A DNA stretch of 64,000 bases from Acidimicrobiales bacterium (lineage in GTDB: Bacteria > Actinomycetota > Acidimicrobiia > Acidimicrobiales > Palsa-688): assembly GCA_036378675.1 (NCBI GenBank), contig DASUWA010000032.1, positions 124,001 to 188,000 on the forward strand, read 5' to 3'. The notes under the pieces are model-generated. The model was not told where the DNA came from and made no database searches. It saw only the letters and a program-made list of their open reading frames with translations. Within the stretch, counting starts at the first letter, position 1; each line of letters begins with the position of its first letter. The translations under genes were made by a program, and so were the position numbers. Below are positions 33,353 through 42,320 of the stretch, in pieces.

Positions 33353-34170
33353 CCGCCGACTCCACGGTCGTCGACCAAGTCATCGTTGAGCGGTCGGGGC
33401 CGACCATGGTTTTGACCCTGAACCGCCCGAAGCGCATGAACGCGTTCACCGGCTCCATGCTGGTGACCCTCGTCGAGGCGTATGACGAGGCGGCCGCCAA
33501 CGACGGCATCCGCTGCATCATCCTCACCGGCGCGGGCGGAAACTTCTCCTCCGGCGCCGACCTAAAAGCGATGGCCGGCAACTCCGACGAGGAAGGTGCC
33601 CGAGCCGACGCTGCAGAGAAGATCGCCGCGGATCCGGACCTGTTGTGGCGCGGCTTCCTCAAGATCGATCGGCCGCCGAAGCCGATCATCGCCGCAGTCG
33701 AAGGTGTCGCCATCGCAGGCGGGACCGAGATCCTTCTCGGCACCGACATCCGCGTCGCGGGCGAAAGCGCTCGCTTCGGCGTGTCGGAGGTCCGGTGGTC
33801 GCTCTACCCGATGGCAGGCTCGGCGGTGCGCCTTCCGCGACAGATCCCGTACACCGCCGCAGCGGAGATACTCCTCACTGGCAAGCACATCACGGCGTCC
33901 GAAGCGAAGGATCTCGGCCTGGTCGGCCACGTTGTTCCCGACGGCCAGGCGCTCGCCAAGGCGCATGAGATCGCCGAGCAGATCGGACGCAACGGGCCCC
34001 TCGCTGTGGAGGCCGTGCTGAAGACACTCCGGACCTCCGGGGGGGTCCCGGAGACGGACGCCTTCGCCGAGGAGTGGCCGCGGGGCCAGGCGGTCTTCGC
34101 GAGCGAGGACGCCAAGGAAGGTCCGAAGGCTTTCGCAGAGAAACGCATCCCGAACTTCCAGCGGAGATGA
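33340..34170 (+). CDS. echA19: Enoyl-CoA hydratase (EchA19-like)
   Basis: A 276-residue crotonase. [22 protein letters not shown] near residues 18-40, [17 protein letters not shown] (oxyanion loop), [22 protein letters not shown] with the catalytic-loop Gly-Gly-Thr-Glu, and [21 protein letters not shown] are present. The neighbours cyp125, fadD19, fadE26 and fadE27 are the cholesterol side-chain genes, which makes EchA19 (hydration of the side-chain enoyl-CoA) the best guess. GTG at 33340, with AAGGAGA seven bases upstream, is used. Confidence 0.8.
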   Translation: MEQVTADSTVVDQVIVERSGPTMVLTLNRPKRMNAFTGSMLVTLVEAYDEAAANDGIRCIILTGAGGNFSSGADLKAMAGNSDEEGARADAAEKIAADPDLLWRGFLKIDRPPKPIIAAVEGVAIAGGTEILLGTDIRVAGESARFGVSEVRWSLYPMAGSAVRLPRQIPYTAAAEILLTGKHITASEAKDLGLVGHVVPDGQALAKAHEIAEQIGRNGPLAVEAVLKTLRTSGGVPETDAFAEEWPRGQAVFASEDAKEGPKAFAEKRIPNFQRR

Positions 34171-34198
34171 CCGCGGTCCCGCTAGCCTCGGCCAAAAA

Positions 34199-34212
34199 TA
34201 GAACGTGCTCTA
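34199..34212. promoter_or_regulatory. KstR-like operator before cyp125
   Basis: TAGAACGTGCTCTA matches the mycobacterial KstR consensus TnnAACnnGTTnnA except for one base (GCT for GTT). An AT-rich TAAAAAT follows directly and could be the -10. It ends 28 bp before the cyp125 start. Confidence 0.6.
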
Positions 34213-34240
34213 AAAATACGGATGTAACTGGAGGAAATGG

Positions 34241-35467
34241 GTGAGCAACTTGGCGTTGACGGAGGGTTTCGACGTAACCGACCCCGATCGGATTCAGGGA
34301 GGCATTCCCTTCGAGGAGCTCGCCGCCCTTCGCGCGTCGGATCCCGTTTGGTGGAACCGTCAGCCTGCCGGCTACGGATTCGACGATGGGGGCTTCTGGC
34401 TCCTGACCCGCCACGCCGACGTGCGAGAGGTATCTCTGAAGCCGGAGTTGTTCTCCAGCTCGGAGAACACCGCGATCATCCGGTTCGCTGAGGGGATGTC
34501 CCGAGAGGACATCGAGATGCAGCGGGTGATCATGCTGAACGTCGACCCGCCGGACCACACCAAGCTGCGCAGGATTGTCTCTCGCGGCTTCACCCCCAGA
34601 GCGATCCGCATGATCGAGGAGGCTCTCTCCGAGCGCGCCGAGAAGATCGTGCAAGAGGCTGCCTCGCGCGGGAGCGGCGACTTCGTCACGGACGTCGCGT
34701 GCGAGTTGCCCCTCCAGGCGATCGCGGAACTGATCGGAGTCCCCCAGGAGGAGCGGTCGAAGATATTCGACTGGTCCAACCAGATGATCGCCTACGACGA
34801 CCCGGAGTACGACATCGACCCGGTGATCGCATCCGCCGAGCTGATCAACTACGCGATGGCTCTTGGTCAGGACCGGACCGAGAAGCCGCGCGACGACATA
34901 GTGACCAAGCTGGTCAGCGCGGACGTCGACGGCAGGGGGCTTACCCCCGACGAGTTCGCCTTCTTCGTCCTGCTCCTCGCCGTCGCCGGCAACGAGACCA
35001 CCCGCAACGCGATAACCCACGGGATGATGGCCTTCTTCGACTTCCCGGACCAGTGGGAGCTGTACAAGGCCGAGCGCCCTGCGACTACCGCAGACGAGGT
35101 TGTCCGGTGGGCGACGCCGGTGGTCATCTTCCAGAGGACAGCGCTCGAGGAGACGTCCATCGGAGGAGTTGACATCAAGGGCGGGCAGCGGGTCGGCCTT
35201 TGCTACAGCGCCGCCAACCGTGACCCCGAGGTGTTCGACAACCCTGAAATCTTCGACATAACCAGGGACCCAAACCCGCACGTCGGTTTCGGCGGTGGCG
35301 GCCCGCACTACTGCCTTGGAGCCAACCTCGCGAAAGTCGAGATCAACCTGATGTTCAACGCTCTTGGCGATCACATGCCTGACGTCGCCCCAGCGGGCGG
35401 CGCGCGCCGGCTCCGGTCCCCGTGGATCAACGGAATCAAGGAGCTTCCCGTGAGGTACCACCGATGA
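34241..35467 (+). CDS. cyp125: Cytochrome P450, CYP125-like steroid C26 monooxygenase
   Basis: A 408-residue bacterial P450. The I-helix oxygen motif is LLAVAGNETTRNAITHG near residue 245, the K-helix ExxR is in ADEVVRWATP, and the heme-binding Cys is in HVGFGGGGPHYCLGANLA near residue 358. IMLNVDPPDHTKLRRIVSRGFTPR is the conserved C-helix region. CYP125 oxidises the terminal methyl of cholest-4-en-3-one to the acid that FadD19 activates. GTG at 34241 with GGAGG six bases upstream. A KstR-like site precedes it, and it is coupled to a SDR and a KstR-like repressor gene. Confidence 0.88.
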   Translation: MSNLALTEGFDVTDPDRIQGGIPFEELAALRASDPVWWNRQPAGYGFDDGGFWLLTRHADVREVSLKPELFSSSENTAIIRFAEGMSREDIEMQRVIMLNVDPPDHTKLRRIVSRGFTPRAIRMIEEALSERAEKIVQEAASRGSGDFVTDVACELPLQAIAELIGVPQEERSKIFDWSNQMIAYDDPEYDIDPVIASAELINYAMALGQDRTEKPRDDIVTKLVSADVDGRGLTPDEFAFFVLLLAVAGNETTRNAITHGMMAFFDFPDQWELYKAERPATTADEVVRWATPVVIFQRTALEETSIGGVDIKGGQRVGLCYSAANRDPEVFDNPEIFDITRDPNPHVGFGGGGPHYCLGANLAKVEINLMFNALGDHMPDVAPAGGARRLRSPWINGIKELPVRYHR

Positions 35468-36216
35468 ATCGTTTGGAGGGCCGCACCGCGATCGTTACGG
35501 GCGCGGCGTCCGGGATCGGCCTGTCGACCGCTCGCCGGCTCGCGTCCGAAGGTGCCGCGGTGGCTTGTTTGGACCTGTCCGCCGAAGGCGCGGAGAAGGC
35601 TGCGTCGGAGATCTCGTCCGCCGGTCACAAGGCGACGGCTATAGCCTGCGATGTCTCCGATCCCACGAGCGTCCGGCGCGCGGTCGAGGACGCGGCCGGT
35701 CAGGTGGGCGAGCCGGACATCCTCTGCAACATCGCCGGGATAGGACGCTTCTACAACACCCACGAGCTGAAGCCGGAAGAATGGAACCGGATCATTGCGG
35801 TGAACCTCACCGGCACCTTCCTCGTGTCTCAGGCAGTGCTTCCTTACGTGCTCGACCGCGGCGGGGTGATCGTGAACACGGCGTCGACGTCCGGTCTGGT
35901 CGCGCAACCCTGGCAGGCCGCGTACTGCGCGTCCAAGGGAGGCGTGATCATGTTCACCAAGGCCCTCGCCCTCGAGTACTGGGATCGCAAGCTGCGGGTC
36001 AATGCGATCTGCCCCGGCGGGGTGGAAACCCCGATGGTCACGGAGTTTTCCGAATTGCCGCCTGGAGCGGAGTTCAAGCGGATAACCCGCTACATCTCGC
36101 CGCTCGGGTTTTGCAGCCCGGACGAGATAGCGGCCCTTTTCGCGTACGTGGCGTCGGATGAAGCCAGGTACATGACCGGTTCCATCATCTCCCTGGACGG
36201 TGGGATCACCCTGTGA
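35464..36216 (+). CDS. SDR coupled to cyp125
   Basis: A 250-residue SDR. TGAASGIGLSTARRLA near residue 12, CNIAGIGRFYN near 85, the catalytic Ser in VNTASTSGLVAQ and Tyr-Lys in YCASKGGVIM, with SLDGGITL at the C-terminus. ATG at 35464 overlaps the cyp125 stop. It may oxidise a hydroxylated side-chain or ring alcohol, for example the 26-hydroxyl made by CYP125 or a 3-hydroxyl; not decided. It overlaps the repressor gene by GTGA. Confidence 0.85.
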   Translation: MNRLEGRTAIVTGAASGIGLSTARRLASEGAAVACLDLSAEGAEKAASEISSAGHKATAIACDVSDPTSVRRAVEDAAGQVGEPDILCNIAGIGRFYNTHELKPEEWNRIIAVNLTGTFLVSQAVLPYVLDRGGVIVNTASTSGLVAQPWQAAYCASKGGVIMFTKALALEYWDRKLRVNAICPGGVETPMVTEFSELPPGAEFKRITRYISPLGFCSPDEIAALFAYVASDEARYMTGSIISLDGGITL

Positions 36217-36818
36217 CATCGCCGGCGGTCTCGTCCGAGCCGCCGAAGGGAGCACGACTCAGCGCCAACCAGGCGAACCGTCGGCGGCGGGTGATCGCCG
36301 CGGCGACCGAGCTTGCTTCCGAGGGCGGCTACGACCTGGTTCAAATGCGCGACGTCGCTGCCAGGGCCGACGTCGCGCTCGGAACCATCTACCGGTACTT
36401 CGAGTCGAAGGACCAGCTCCTCGCCGCTGCTCTCGCGGAGTGGACCGGGGAACTGGAGCGAGGTCTCGACGATCGACCCGCCGCCGGCGACACCCCCGAA
36501 GCTCGCGTCGTGGACGTGATCCGCCGCGCCAGCCGGCCGATCGAGCGCAACCAGATGCTCAGCTCAGCCCTGGTGACCGCGGTCGCCGGCCCCGATCAGG
36601 GAACTCACGTTTACCAGGCGGAGATCCACGAGATCCTGATGCGGATACTCGAAACAGCCTTATTCGACGTGGAAAAAGAGCGACGGGACGCGGTCGTAAG
36701 GATCCTCTGCGACGTTTGGTTCGCCGCGCTGATCGGATGGGTCCATGGCTGGCGGGCCGTCACCAGCGTCAGAGACGAACTCGAATTCGCCGGGCGCTTC
36801 CTTCTCGCCGGCGCGTAG
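36213..36818 (+). CDS. kstR: KstR-like TetR repressor of steroid catabolism
   Basis: A 201-residue TetR protein. The HTH region LASEGGYDLVQMRDVAARADVALGTIYRYFESKDQL near residues 31-66 and the C-terminal VVRILCDVWFAALIGWVHGWRAVTSVRDEL strongly resemble mycobacterial KstR. KstR represses cholesterol uptake and side-chain genes until a steroid CoA thioester is bound. The gene is last in the cyp125-SDR operon behind a KstR-like site, which would give autoregulation. GTG at 36213 overlaps the SDR stop. Confidence 0.82.
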   Translation: MTSPAVSSEPPKGARLSANQANRRRRVIAAATELASEGGYDLVQMRDVAARADVALGTIYRYFESKDQLLAAALAEWTGELERGLDDRPAAGDTPEARVVDVIRRASRPIERNQMLSSALVTAVAGPDQGTHVYQAEIHEILMRILETALFDVEKERRDAVVRILCDVWFAALIGWVHGWRAVTSVRDELEFAGRFLLAGA

Positions 36819-36873
36819 AGGCCCGGTTGTCGCAACCGTCGCATCAGATTGGGCGTGGAATCTGCATTCGGGT

Positions 36874-36905
36874 GTGAAAAATGGCCGTCGGCGGACATTT
36901 TCCAC
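36874..36905. terminator. Stem-loop between convergent kstR and fadD19
   Basis: GTGAAAAATG (36874-36883) and CATTTTCCAC (36896-36905) pair except for one internal mismatch around a 12-base loop, and GGGCGT/ACGCCC lie outside. The 137-bp gap between the two gene ends holds nothing else, so this is the likely bidirectional terminator. Confidence 0.6.
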
Positions 36906-36955
36906 CCCCAAACGCCGAAGCTACGCCCAGAGGGGGCTCGGATACTCGCCGGCGC

Positions 36956-38578
36956 TTAGGAGTCCGAGGCGGTGAGGGCGACGTTCTTCGCCCACTGGTA
37001 GTCGGGCTTGCCGCTGGGGGAACGCTGGATGGAGCCCACGACGTGGAGCTCGCGGGGGACCTTGTAGCCGGCGATCTTCGAACGGCAGTGCTCCTGCAGC
37101 TCGTCGAGGGTCGCCTGGGTGCCGTCGCGGAACTGCACCACGGCCGTGACCCGCTGTCCCCACCTCTCATCGGGTGTTCCGACCACGGTTGCGTCGAAGA
37201 CGGCCGGGTGCGACTTGAGCGCCGACTCGACCTCCTCGGGGAAGATCTTCTCGCCACCGGAGTTGATCGAAACCGAACCGCGCCCGAGCAGGGTGATCGA
37301 GCCGTCAGCTTCGACTGACGCGAAGTCGCCGGGGACCGCATAACGGACCCCGTCCACGGTAATGAAGGTCTCCGCGGTCTTCACCGGGTCCTTGTAGTAC
37401 TCGAGGGGGATGTTGCCTCTCCGGGCGACACGACCGATGACGCCGGAGCCGGGCGGGACGATCTGGCCGCTGTCGTCGAGGACGACGGTGTCGAGGAGTC
37501 CCTTGACAGTCGGGCCGCCCTTCATCTCGGTCGCACCGCTCGAAACGTAGGAAACCCCGTTGGCGCCCCCCTCGGAGCTACCGATCGAGTCGGTCATGAT
37601 GATGTTCGGAAAATGGCGGAAGAAGTCCTCCTTCACCGACGGCGAGAACACTGCCGCGGTGGAGCTGAGCGACACGAGCGACGACGTGTCGTAAGAAGCT
37701 CCCGCCTCGTCGAGCGCATCGACGAGTGGCCGCGCCATGGCGTCACCGGTGATGAACAGCGAGTTCACCCGCTCCTGCCCGACCAGCTCCCAGACCTGCT
37801 TGGGGTCGAAGCGGGAAACCAGGACGATCTTGTTGCCGCGGAAGCTCTGACCCATCACGCCCCACTGCGTCGCTCCGTGCATCAGCGGGGCTATCGGAAG
37901 GAAGGTAAGCGGATCCACGGCCGCTCCGTTGCGGGTTAGGTCTCCCGGGTCGGCGACTCTCTCGTTGGTGAGAGCGTCGATGCCTCCGCCGAGCGCATAG
38001 AAGACGTCCTCGTGGCGCCAGACCACGCCCTTCGGCATGCCGGTCGTCCCGCCGGTGTAGAGGATGTAGCGGTCGGACGGCGACCTCGGAGCAAAGTCGC
38101 GTTCCTCCGACTGGGAGGCGAGAGCCTTCTCGTAGTCGACGGCGTCGGAACGCCCGTCGGGATGCCCCGACCCGTCGTCGATGACCAGGGTGAATCGGAT
38201 GTTCCCGAGGACGTCGCCAACCTCGCCAACGCGGGGAGCGAACTCACGGGCGTGGATGAGCCCGACCAGGTCGGCATTGTTGAAGATGTACCGCAGCTCG
38301 TCGGCGACGTACCGGTAGTTGATGTTGATCCAGACCGCACGCAGCTTGAAGATCGCCCAGAGCGACTCGACCCATTCGACCGAGTTCAGCGCGTAGATGC
38401 CGACGTGGTCGCCGGCCTTCACCCCTTGCTCGGCGAGGTGGTGGGCGAGCCGGTTGGCGCGTGCCTCCATCTCCCGGTAGGTGCGCCGCTTCCCCTCTGC
38501 TACGAGGTACTGCCTGTCAGCGAAGGTGTCGGCTGCGAATTCGAAAAGATCGGCCAGGTTCGCCTCCACGGCGGTCAA
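36956..38578 (-). CDS. fadD19: 3-oxocholest-4-en-26-oate-CoA ligase (FadD19-like)
   Basis: A 540-residue AMP-forming ligase. ILYTGGTTGMPKGVVWRHEDVFYALGGG near residues 175-200 is the FadD19-type P-loop region with its extra conserved RHED, followed by PIAPLMHGATQWG, DSIGSSEGGANGV, SITLLGRGSVSINSGGEKIFPEEVE, and PSGKPDYQWAK at the C-terminus. FadD19 adds CoA to the C26 acid made by CYP125. The start is TTG at 38578 with no ribosome site, directly next to a KstR-like palindrome, so the transcript may be leaderless. A GTG nine bases on is also possible. Confidence 0.88.
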   Translation of the reverse strand: MTAVEANLADLFEFAADTFADRQYLVAEGKRRTYREMEARANRLAHHLAEQGVKAGDHVGIYALNSVEWVESLWAIFKLRAVWININYRYVADELRYIFNNADLVGLIHAREFAPRVGEVGDVLGNIRFTLVIDDGSGHPDGRSDAVDYEKALASQSEERDFAPRSPSDRYILYTGGTTGMPKGVVWRHEDVFYALGGGIDALTNERVADPGDLTRNGAAVDPLTFLPIAPLMHGATQWGVMGQSFRGNKIVLVSRFDPKQVWELVGQERVNSLFITGDAMARPLVDALDEAGASYDTSSLVSLSSTAAVFSPSVKEDFFRHFPNIIMTDSIGSSEGGANGVSYVSSGATEMKGGPTVKGLLDTVVLDDSGQIVPPGSGVIGRVARRGNIPLEYYKDPVKTAETFITVDGVRYAVPGDFASVEADGSITLLGRGSVSINSGGEKIFPEEVESALKSHPAVFDATVVGTPDERWGQRVTAVVQFRDGTQATLDELQEHCRSKIAGYKVPRELHVVGSIQRSPSGKPDYQWAKNVALTASDS

Positions 38579-38579
38579 G

Positions 38580-38593
38580 TAGAACCGATTTCA
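38580..38593. promoter_or_regulatory. KstR-like site at the fadD19 start
   Basis: TAGAACCGATTTCA matches TnnAACnnGTTnnA with one mismatch (ATT for GTT). It lies one base upstream of the fadD19 TTG. Confidence 0.4.
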
Positions 38594-38657
38594 GTTACGG
38601 CTTCAACCCGGACCGATGGGACGGTCCCGCTCAGCGGTACCCCGCGCACTAGCGATC

Positions 38658-38676
38658 TAGAACGCGTTCTTATAAC
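38658..38676. promoter_or_regulatory. KstR-like operator overlapping the fadE26 -10
   Basis: AGAACGCGTTCT (38659-38670) is a perfect 12-bp palindrome within TAGAACGCGTTCTT, matching the KstR consensus except the last base. It abuts TATAAC (38671-38676), a near-consensus -10 for fadE26. A repressor bound here would block that promoter. Confidence 0.65.
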
Positions 38677-38699
38677 CTGCCTGCAGGGAGGGTCCGCAC

Positions 38700-39872
38700 G
38701 TGTACATCGCCTATACCGACGAGCAGGAGGCACTTCGCAAGGAGTTGCGCTCCTATTACGAGAGGCTGCTGACGCCTGAAGTCGAGGCCGAGCTCGCCGA
38801 GAGCCATGGAGTCGGTCCCGCACTCCGGAAGGTCGTCCGCCAGATGGGCGAGGACGGTTGGCTCGGCATCGGCTGGCCGAAGGAATGGGGCGGCCAGGGT
38901 CGCTCGGCGATCGAGCAGTTCGTGTTCTTCGACGAGTCGATGCGCGCCGGTGCGCCCGTGCCTATGTTGACCATCAACACTGTGGGCCCGACGATCATGA
39001 ACTTCGGGACCGACGAGCAGAGGCAACACTTCGTTCCGAAGATCCTTCGAGGGGAGATCCACTTCTGCATCGGCTACACCGAGCCCGGGGCCGGAACCGA
39101 CCTGGCCGGGCTGGTGACGAGCGCGGTGCGAGACGGCGACGAGTACGTGATCAACGGACAGAAGGTGTTCACCAGCTTGGCTGGCGATGCCGACTACATC
39201 TGGCTCGCCGTCCGCACCGACCCTGATGCCAAGAAGCACAAGGGAATCTCCATCTTCGCGGTCCCGATGAACACCCCGGGGATCACCGTCACGCCGATGC
39301 GCCTGCTCAGTGAGCACGACATCAACCACACATACTTCGACGACGTAAGGGTTCCGGCCACGTGCCGCATCGGCGCCGAGAACGAGGGTTGGGGCCTGAT
39401 CACCAACCAGCTCAACCATGAGCGCGTCACTCTTTGCTCATCAGGGGTCATCGAAAGGTCGCTCGACGAGGTTGTCACCTGGGCAAGGAACAATCGCCTC
39501 GCCGACGGGAGCCGCGTCATCGACCAGCCGTGGGTCCAGCTCAACTTGGCCAAGGTCAGGGCGAAGCTCGAGTTTCTTCGCCTGATCAACTGGAAGGTCG
39601 CGTGGACCGCGACACAAGGCCAGCTTGCAGTCGCCGACGCCTCGACGACCAAGGTGTTCGGCACGGAGTTCTACCTCGAGGCCTTCCGCCTCCTCATGGA
39701 GGTCATCGGCGAGCGCTCCTACCTCAAGGACGGCTCCGCTGATGGGGTGCGGGGGCACCTGGAGCGCTCTTACAGGAGCCTTCTGATCCTCACGTTCGGC
39801 GGAGGCACCAACGAGATCCAGCGGGACCTCATCGCAATGTTCGGGCTCGGCTTCCCACGGGCCTCAAGGTAG
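38700..39872 (+). CDS. fadE26: Acyl-CoA dehydrogenase, FadE26-like (ChsE4)
   Basis: A 390-residue acyl-CoA dehydrogenase. MYIAYTDEQEALRKELRSYYERL begins the helical domain, GIGWPKEWGGQGRS follows, the FAD loop is IGYTEPGAGTDLAGLVTSA near 120-140, and the C-terminal FGGGTNEIQRDLIAMFGLGFPR is complete. Next to a shorter FadE27-like gene, it fits the ChsE4-ChsE5 heteromer that dehydrogenates side-chain acyl-CoAs. GGGAGG lies seven bases before the GTG at 38700. Controlled by the adjacent KstR-like site. Confidence 0.88.
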   Translation: MYIAYTDEQEALRKELRSYYERLLTPEVEAELAESHGVGPALRKVVRQMGEDGWLGIGWPKEWGGQGRSAIEQFVFFDESMRAGAPVPMLTINTVGPTIMNFGTDEQRQHFVPKILRGEIHFCIGYTEPGAGTDLAGLVTSAVRDGDEYVINGQKVFTSLAGDADYIWLAVRTDPDAKKHKGISIFAVPMNTPGITVTPMRLLSEHDINHTYFDDVRVPATCRIGAENEGWGLITNQLNHERVTLCSSGVIERSLDEVVTWARNNRLADGSRVIDQPWVQLNLAKVRAKLEFLRLINWKVAWTATQGQLAVADASTTKVFGTEFYLEAFRLLMEVIGERSYLKDGSADGVRGHLERSYRSLLILTFGGGTNEIQRDLIAMFGLGFPRASR

Positions 39873-39894
39873 GCCAGGGACAAAGGAGAGACTC

Positions 39895-41004
39895 GTGGAC
39901 TTCTCATTCAGCGAAGAGCAGTCAGCCGTAGTCGAATCCGCCCGGCAGCTGTTCGACGGTCATCTCACCGATGCCCGAAGGGCGGAGGTGGAATCGGGCG
40001 ATGACGGATTCGACCAGACCCTCTGGAAGGCCCTCGCCGCAGGCAACCTGCTCGGCCTTGCCGTCGGAACCGACGAGGGAGGAAGCGGCTTTGGGTTCGG
40101 CGAGGTGGCGGTCCTTCTCGAGGAGGCCGGCCGGGCAGCCGCGCCGGTCCCTCTTTGGGCGTCGCTCGTACTCGGTGGGCTTCCCGTCGCCAGGTTCGGC
40201 TCGCCGGAGCTGCGCTCTGAACTGCTCGCTCCGATGGCCGCCGGTGATCTGGTGCTCACTGCCGGGTTGGTCGAGATCGGAACCGACCCGGAGCATCCGA
40301 CGACAGTCGCAAAGCGGACCTCGTCTGGGTGGGAGCTGCACGGAACGAAGATGTGCGTGCCCGCCGGAACAATCGCCGGATGGGTACTGGTGCCGGCCGC
40401 GACCGAACAGGGCGAGACGATCGTTGCTGTCGTCGACCCGTCGTCGGAAGGTGTCGAGGTGACTCGCCTGGACACCACGACGGGAATCCCCGAAGCCCGC
40501 CTCGACCTCAACGGGGCCGTCGTGGCGGAAAACAGGATCCTCGGAGGCAGCGAAGTTCTGTCGTGGCTGCTCCCGCGGGCCACCGCCGGCCTTTGCTCGC
40601 TCATGGCCGGAACCTGCAGGTCGGCGGTGGCGCTCACCGCCGAGTACGCCCGCTCGCGCCAGCAGTTCGGCCGGGTCATCGCCAGCTTCCAGGCGGTCGG
40701 GCAGCGGGCCGCCGACGCGTACATCGATGCCGAGGCCGTCGAGCTGACCTCGCGACAGGCAGCTTGGAGGCTCGCCGAAGACCGGCCGGCCGACGAGCAG
40801 GTAGCGATCGCGAAGTTCTGGGCGGCGGACGGCGGGCAGCGGGTCGTCCACGCCGCCCAGCACCTGCATGGCGGCGTCGGGGTCGACCGGACGTATCCCC
40901 TGCACCGTTATTTCCTTGCCGCCAAGCAGCTCGAGCTGACCCTCGGCGGCGCGACCACCAGCCTTGTACGGCTCGGCGCCCTGATCGCCGCCGGCGAGGC
41001 CTGA
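39895..41004 (+). CDS. fadE27: Acyl-CoA dehydrogenase, FadE27-like (ChsE5)
   Basis: A 369-residue partner subunit. MDFSFSEEQSAVVESARQLF, VGTDEGGSGFGFGEVAVLLEEAGRAAAPVPLW, EYARSRQQFGRVIASFQAVGQRAADAYI and HLHGGVGVDRTYPLHRYFLAAKQLEL are visible. In the ChsE4-ChsE5 alpha2beta2 enzyme, the two subunits share FAD sites. GTG at 39895 with AAAGGAGA upstream. It follows fadE26 after 22 bp. Confidence 0.88.
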   Translation: MDFSFSEEQSAVVESARQLFDGHLTDARRAEVESGDDGFDQTLWKALAAGNLLGLAVGTDEGGSGFGFGEVAVLLEEAGRAAAPVPLWASLVLGGLPVARFGSPELRSELLAPMAAGDLVLTAGLVEIGTDPEHPTTVAKRTSSGWELHGTKMCVPAGTIAGWVLVPAATEQGETIVAVVDPSSEGVEVTRLDTTTGIPEARLDLNGAVVAENRILGGSEVLSWLLPRATAGLCSLMAGTCRSAVALTAEYARSRQQFGRVIASFQAVGQRAADAYIDAEAVELTSRQAAWRLAEDRPADEQVAIAKFWAADGGQRVVHAAQHLHGGVGVDRTYPLHRYFLAAKQLELTLGGATTSLVRLGALIAAGEA

Positions 41005-41020
41005 CCAGTAGGAGACAGCC

Positions 41021-41938
41021 ATGGCAGAACTAGAAGGACAACGGATCCTGGTCGTGGGGGCTACCGGGATGGTGGCGGGCCCGGTTGTCAGGAGCCTCGC
41101 GGCCAAGAACGAGGTGTGGGGTGCCGCCCGGTTCCGTAACGCGAAAGCGCGATCCGAGCTCGAGGAGCATGGCGTCAGGACTGCCACGCTTGACCTGGCG
41201 AACCCCGACTTTTCCCAGCTGCCGCACGACGTTGACTACGTGATCAACCTTTCGGTCAGCCACGCTCCCGATTTTTCGGCTGCACTGGCTTCCAATGCCG
41301 AGAACCTGGGGCTGCTGATGGCTCACTACAAGGACGTCAAGGCCTTCCTGCACTGCAGCTCGACCGGGGTATACCAGCCGAACGGCGCACACAAGATGCG
41401 CGAGGACGACCCCCTCGGGGACAACCATCGTTCGTTGCTGACCACTTACTCGATCTCCAAGATCGCCGCCGAGGCGGTCGCCAGGTTGAGCGCCCGGCTT
41501 CACGGGGTGCCGACCATCATCCCGCGCCTGAACGTGCCGTACGGCGAGGCCGTCGCCTGGCCGTCGATGCACCTGGAGTGCATCCTGGCCGGCGCCCCGA
41601 TCCAGGTGCTTCCGGGCGAGGAGACCGTCTACTCGCCGATCCACAGCGACGACATCATCCGCCAGATCCCACTCCTGCTCGGGGCGGCTGCTGTGCCGGC
41701 GGTGACGGTCAACTGGGCGGGCCAGGATGTTGTCAGCGTCCAGGAGTGGTGCCGCTACCTCGGGAGCCTGGTCGGAGCGGAACCGGTATTCGAGGAGACC
41801 ACAGCTGCGCTGCCCTCGGTCGCCATCGACACCACCTACATGGAGGAGCTGATCGGCCCCGCAGAGGTCCGGTGGCGGGACGGCATGCGGCGCATGGTGG
41901 AGTCGAGCCACCCCGAAAAGCTCAAGCCTGCCGGCTAG
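41021..41938 (+). CDS. NAD-dependent epimerase/dehydratase-type extended SDR
   Basis: A 305-residue extended SDR. The cofactor motif is VVGATGMVAGPVVRSLA near residue 11, HCSSTGVYQPNG near 112 and the Tyr-Lys pair in TYSISKIAAEAVARL near 145. The C-terminal half has a sugar-epimerase-like substrate domain with YSPIHSDDIIRQIPLLL. GGAGA lies before the ATG at 41021. It is the last gene of the fadE26-fadE27 operon, so the substrate may be a steroid (3beta-HSD-like) and not a sugar; undecided. Confidence 0.75.
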   Translation: MAELEGQRILVVGATGMVAGPVVRSLAAKNEVWGAARFRNAKARSELEEHGVRTATLDLANPDFSQLPHDVDYVINLSVSHAPDFSAALASNAENLGLLMAHYKDVKAFLHCSSTGVYQPNGAHKMREDDPLGDNHRSLLTTYSISKIAAEAVARLSARLHGVPTIIPRLNVPYGEAVAWPSMHLECILAGAPIQVLPGEETVYSPIHSDDIIRQIPLLLGAAAVPAVTVNWAGQDVVSVQEWCRYLGSLVGAEPVFEETTAALPSVAIDTTYMEELIGPAEVRWRDGMRRMVESSHPEKLKPAG

Positions 41939-42320
41939 CAGAAGCAGCGAGAATCCCGTCTAGGTCCGAGGAACGAACCGCAACGCTCGGCCGGATCGTT
42001 TTCCTGCGGAGCAGGGACGTCAGGCGAAAGCGCTGCGCAAGGACCTGGGCGGCGGCTCGTCCGTCGAGCCCCCCGTGGCGGAGGCAATGCTGGCGGTTGG
42101 ACGGCCCAGGCGCTACAGTGGAGCGCTGACGGGGGCATTCGTCGCGGTAACGGTGGTGGTGGACCGCTGCGGCAGGGGTAGTTGGCAGGTCACAGGGTGA
42201 GTGCCAGGAATGGAAGGAAGCCCGAGCAGGTTGAATAAGTAGGTCCGGGAGTACGGGCCTTTGGTGGCAGCACCGCAAGCCGACCGGAGAAGGTGGGGTG
42301 CGGGAGCGGTCACATCGAGA
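41939..42320. other. Long intergenic leader with structured segments
   Basis: About 380 bp between the epimerase-type gene and the helicase start used here. No convincing gene on either strand. GGTCCG and CGGGCC around 42242-42259 can pair, with one G-U, around a six-base loop, and GGTGGCAGCACC follows. It probably holds the helicase promoter and a structured leader. Part of it (from 42261) may be coding if an early TTG/GTG start is used. Confidence 0.4.

Noticed and set aside
42215-42240. Purine motif GGAAGGAAGC preceded by CAGG, like the SRP RNA apical loop
   Set aside because: The bases that should pair on the 5-prime side of the GGAA loop (AAT versus GGA) do not pair, and the AGCA internal-loop side is missing.
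41939-42278. Minus-strand open frame of about 118 codons in the helicase leader
   Set aside because: Composition and lack of ribosome site are those of a chance frame; the sequence has no recognisable family pattern.
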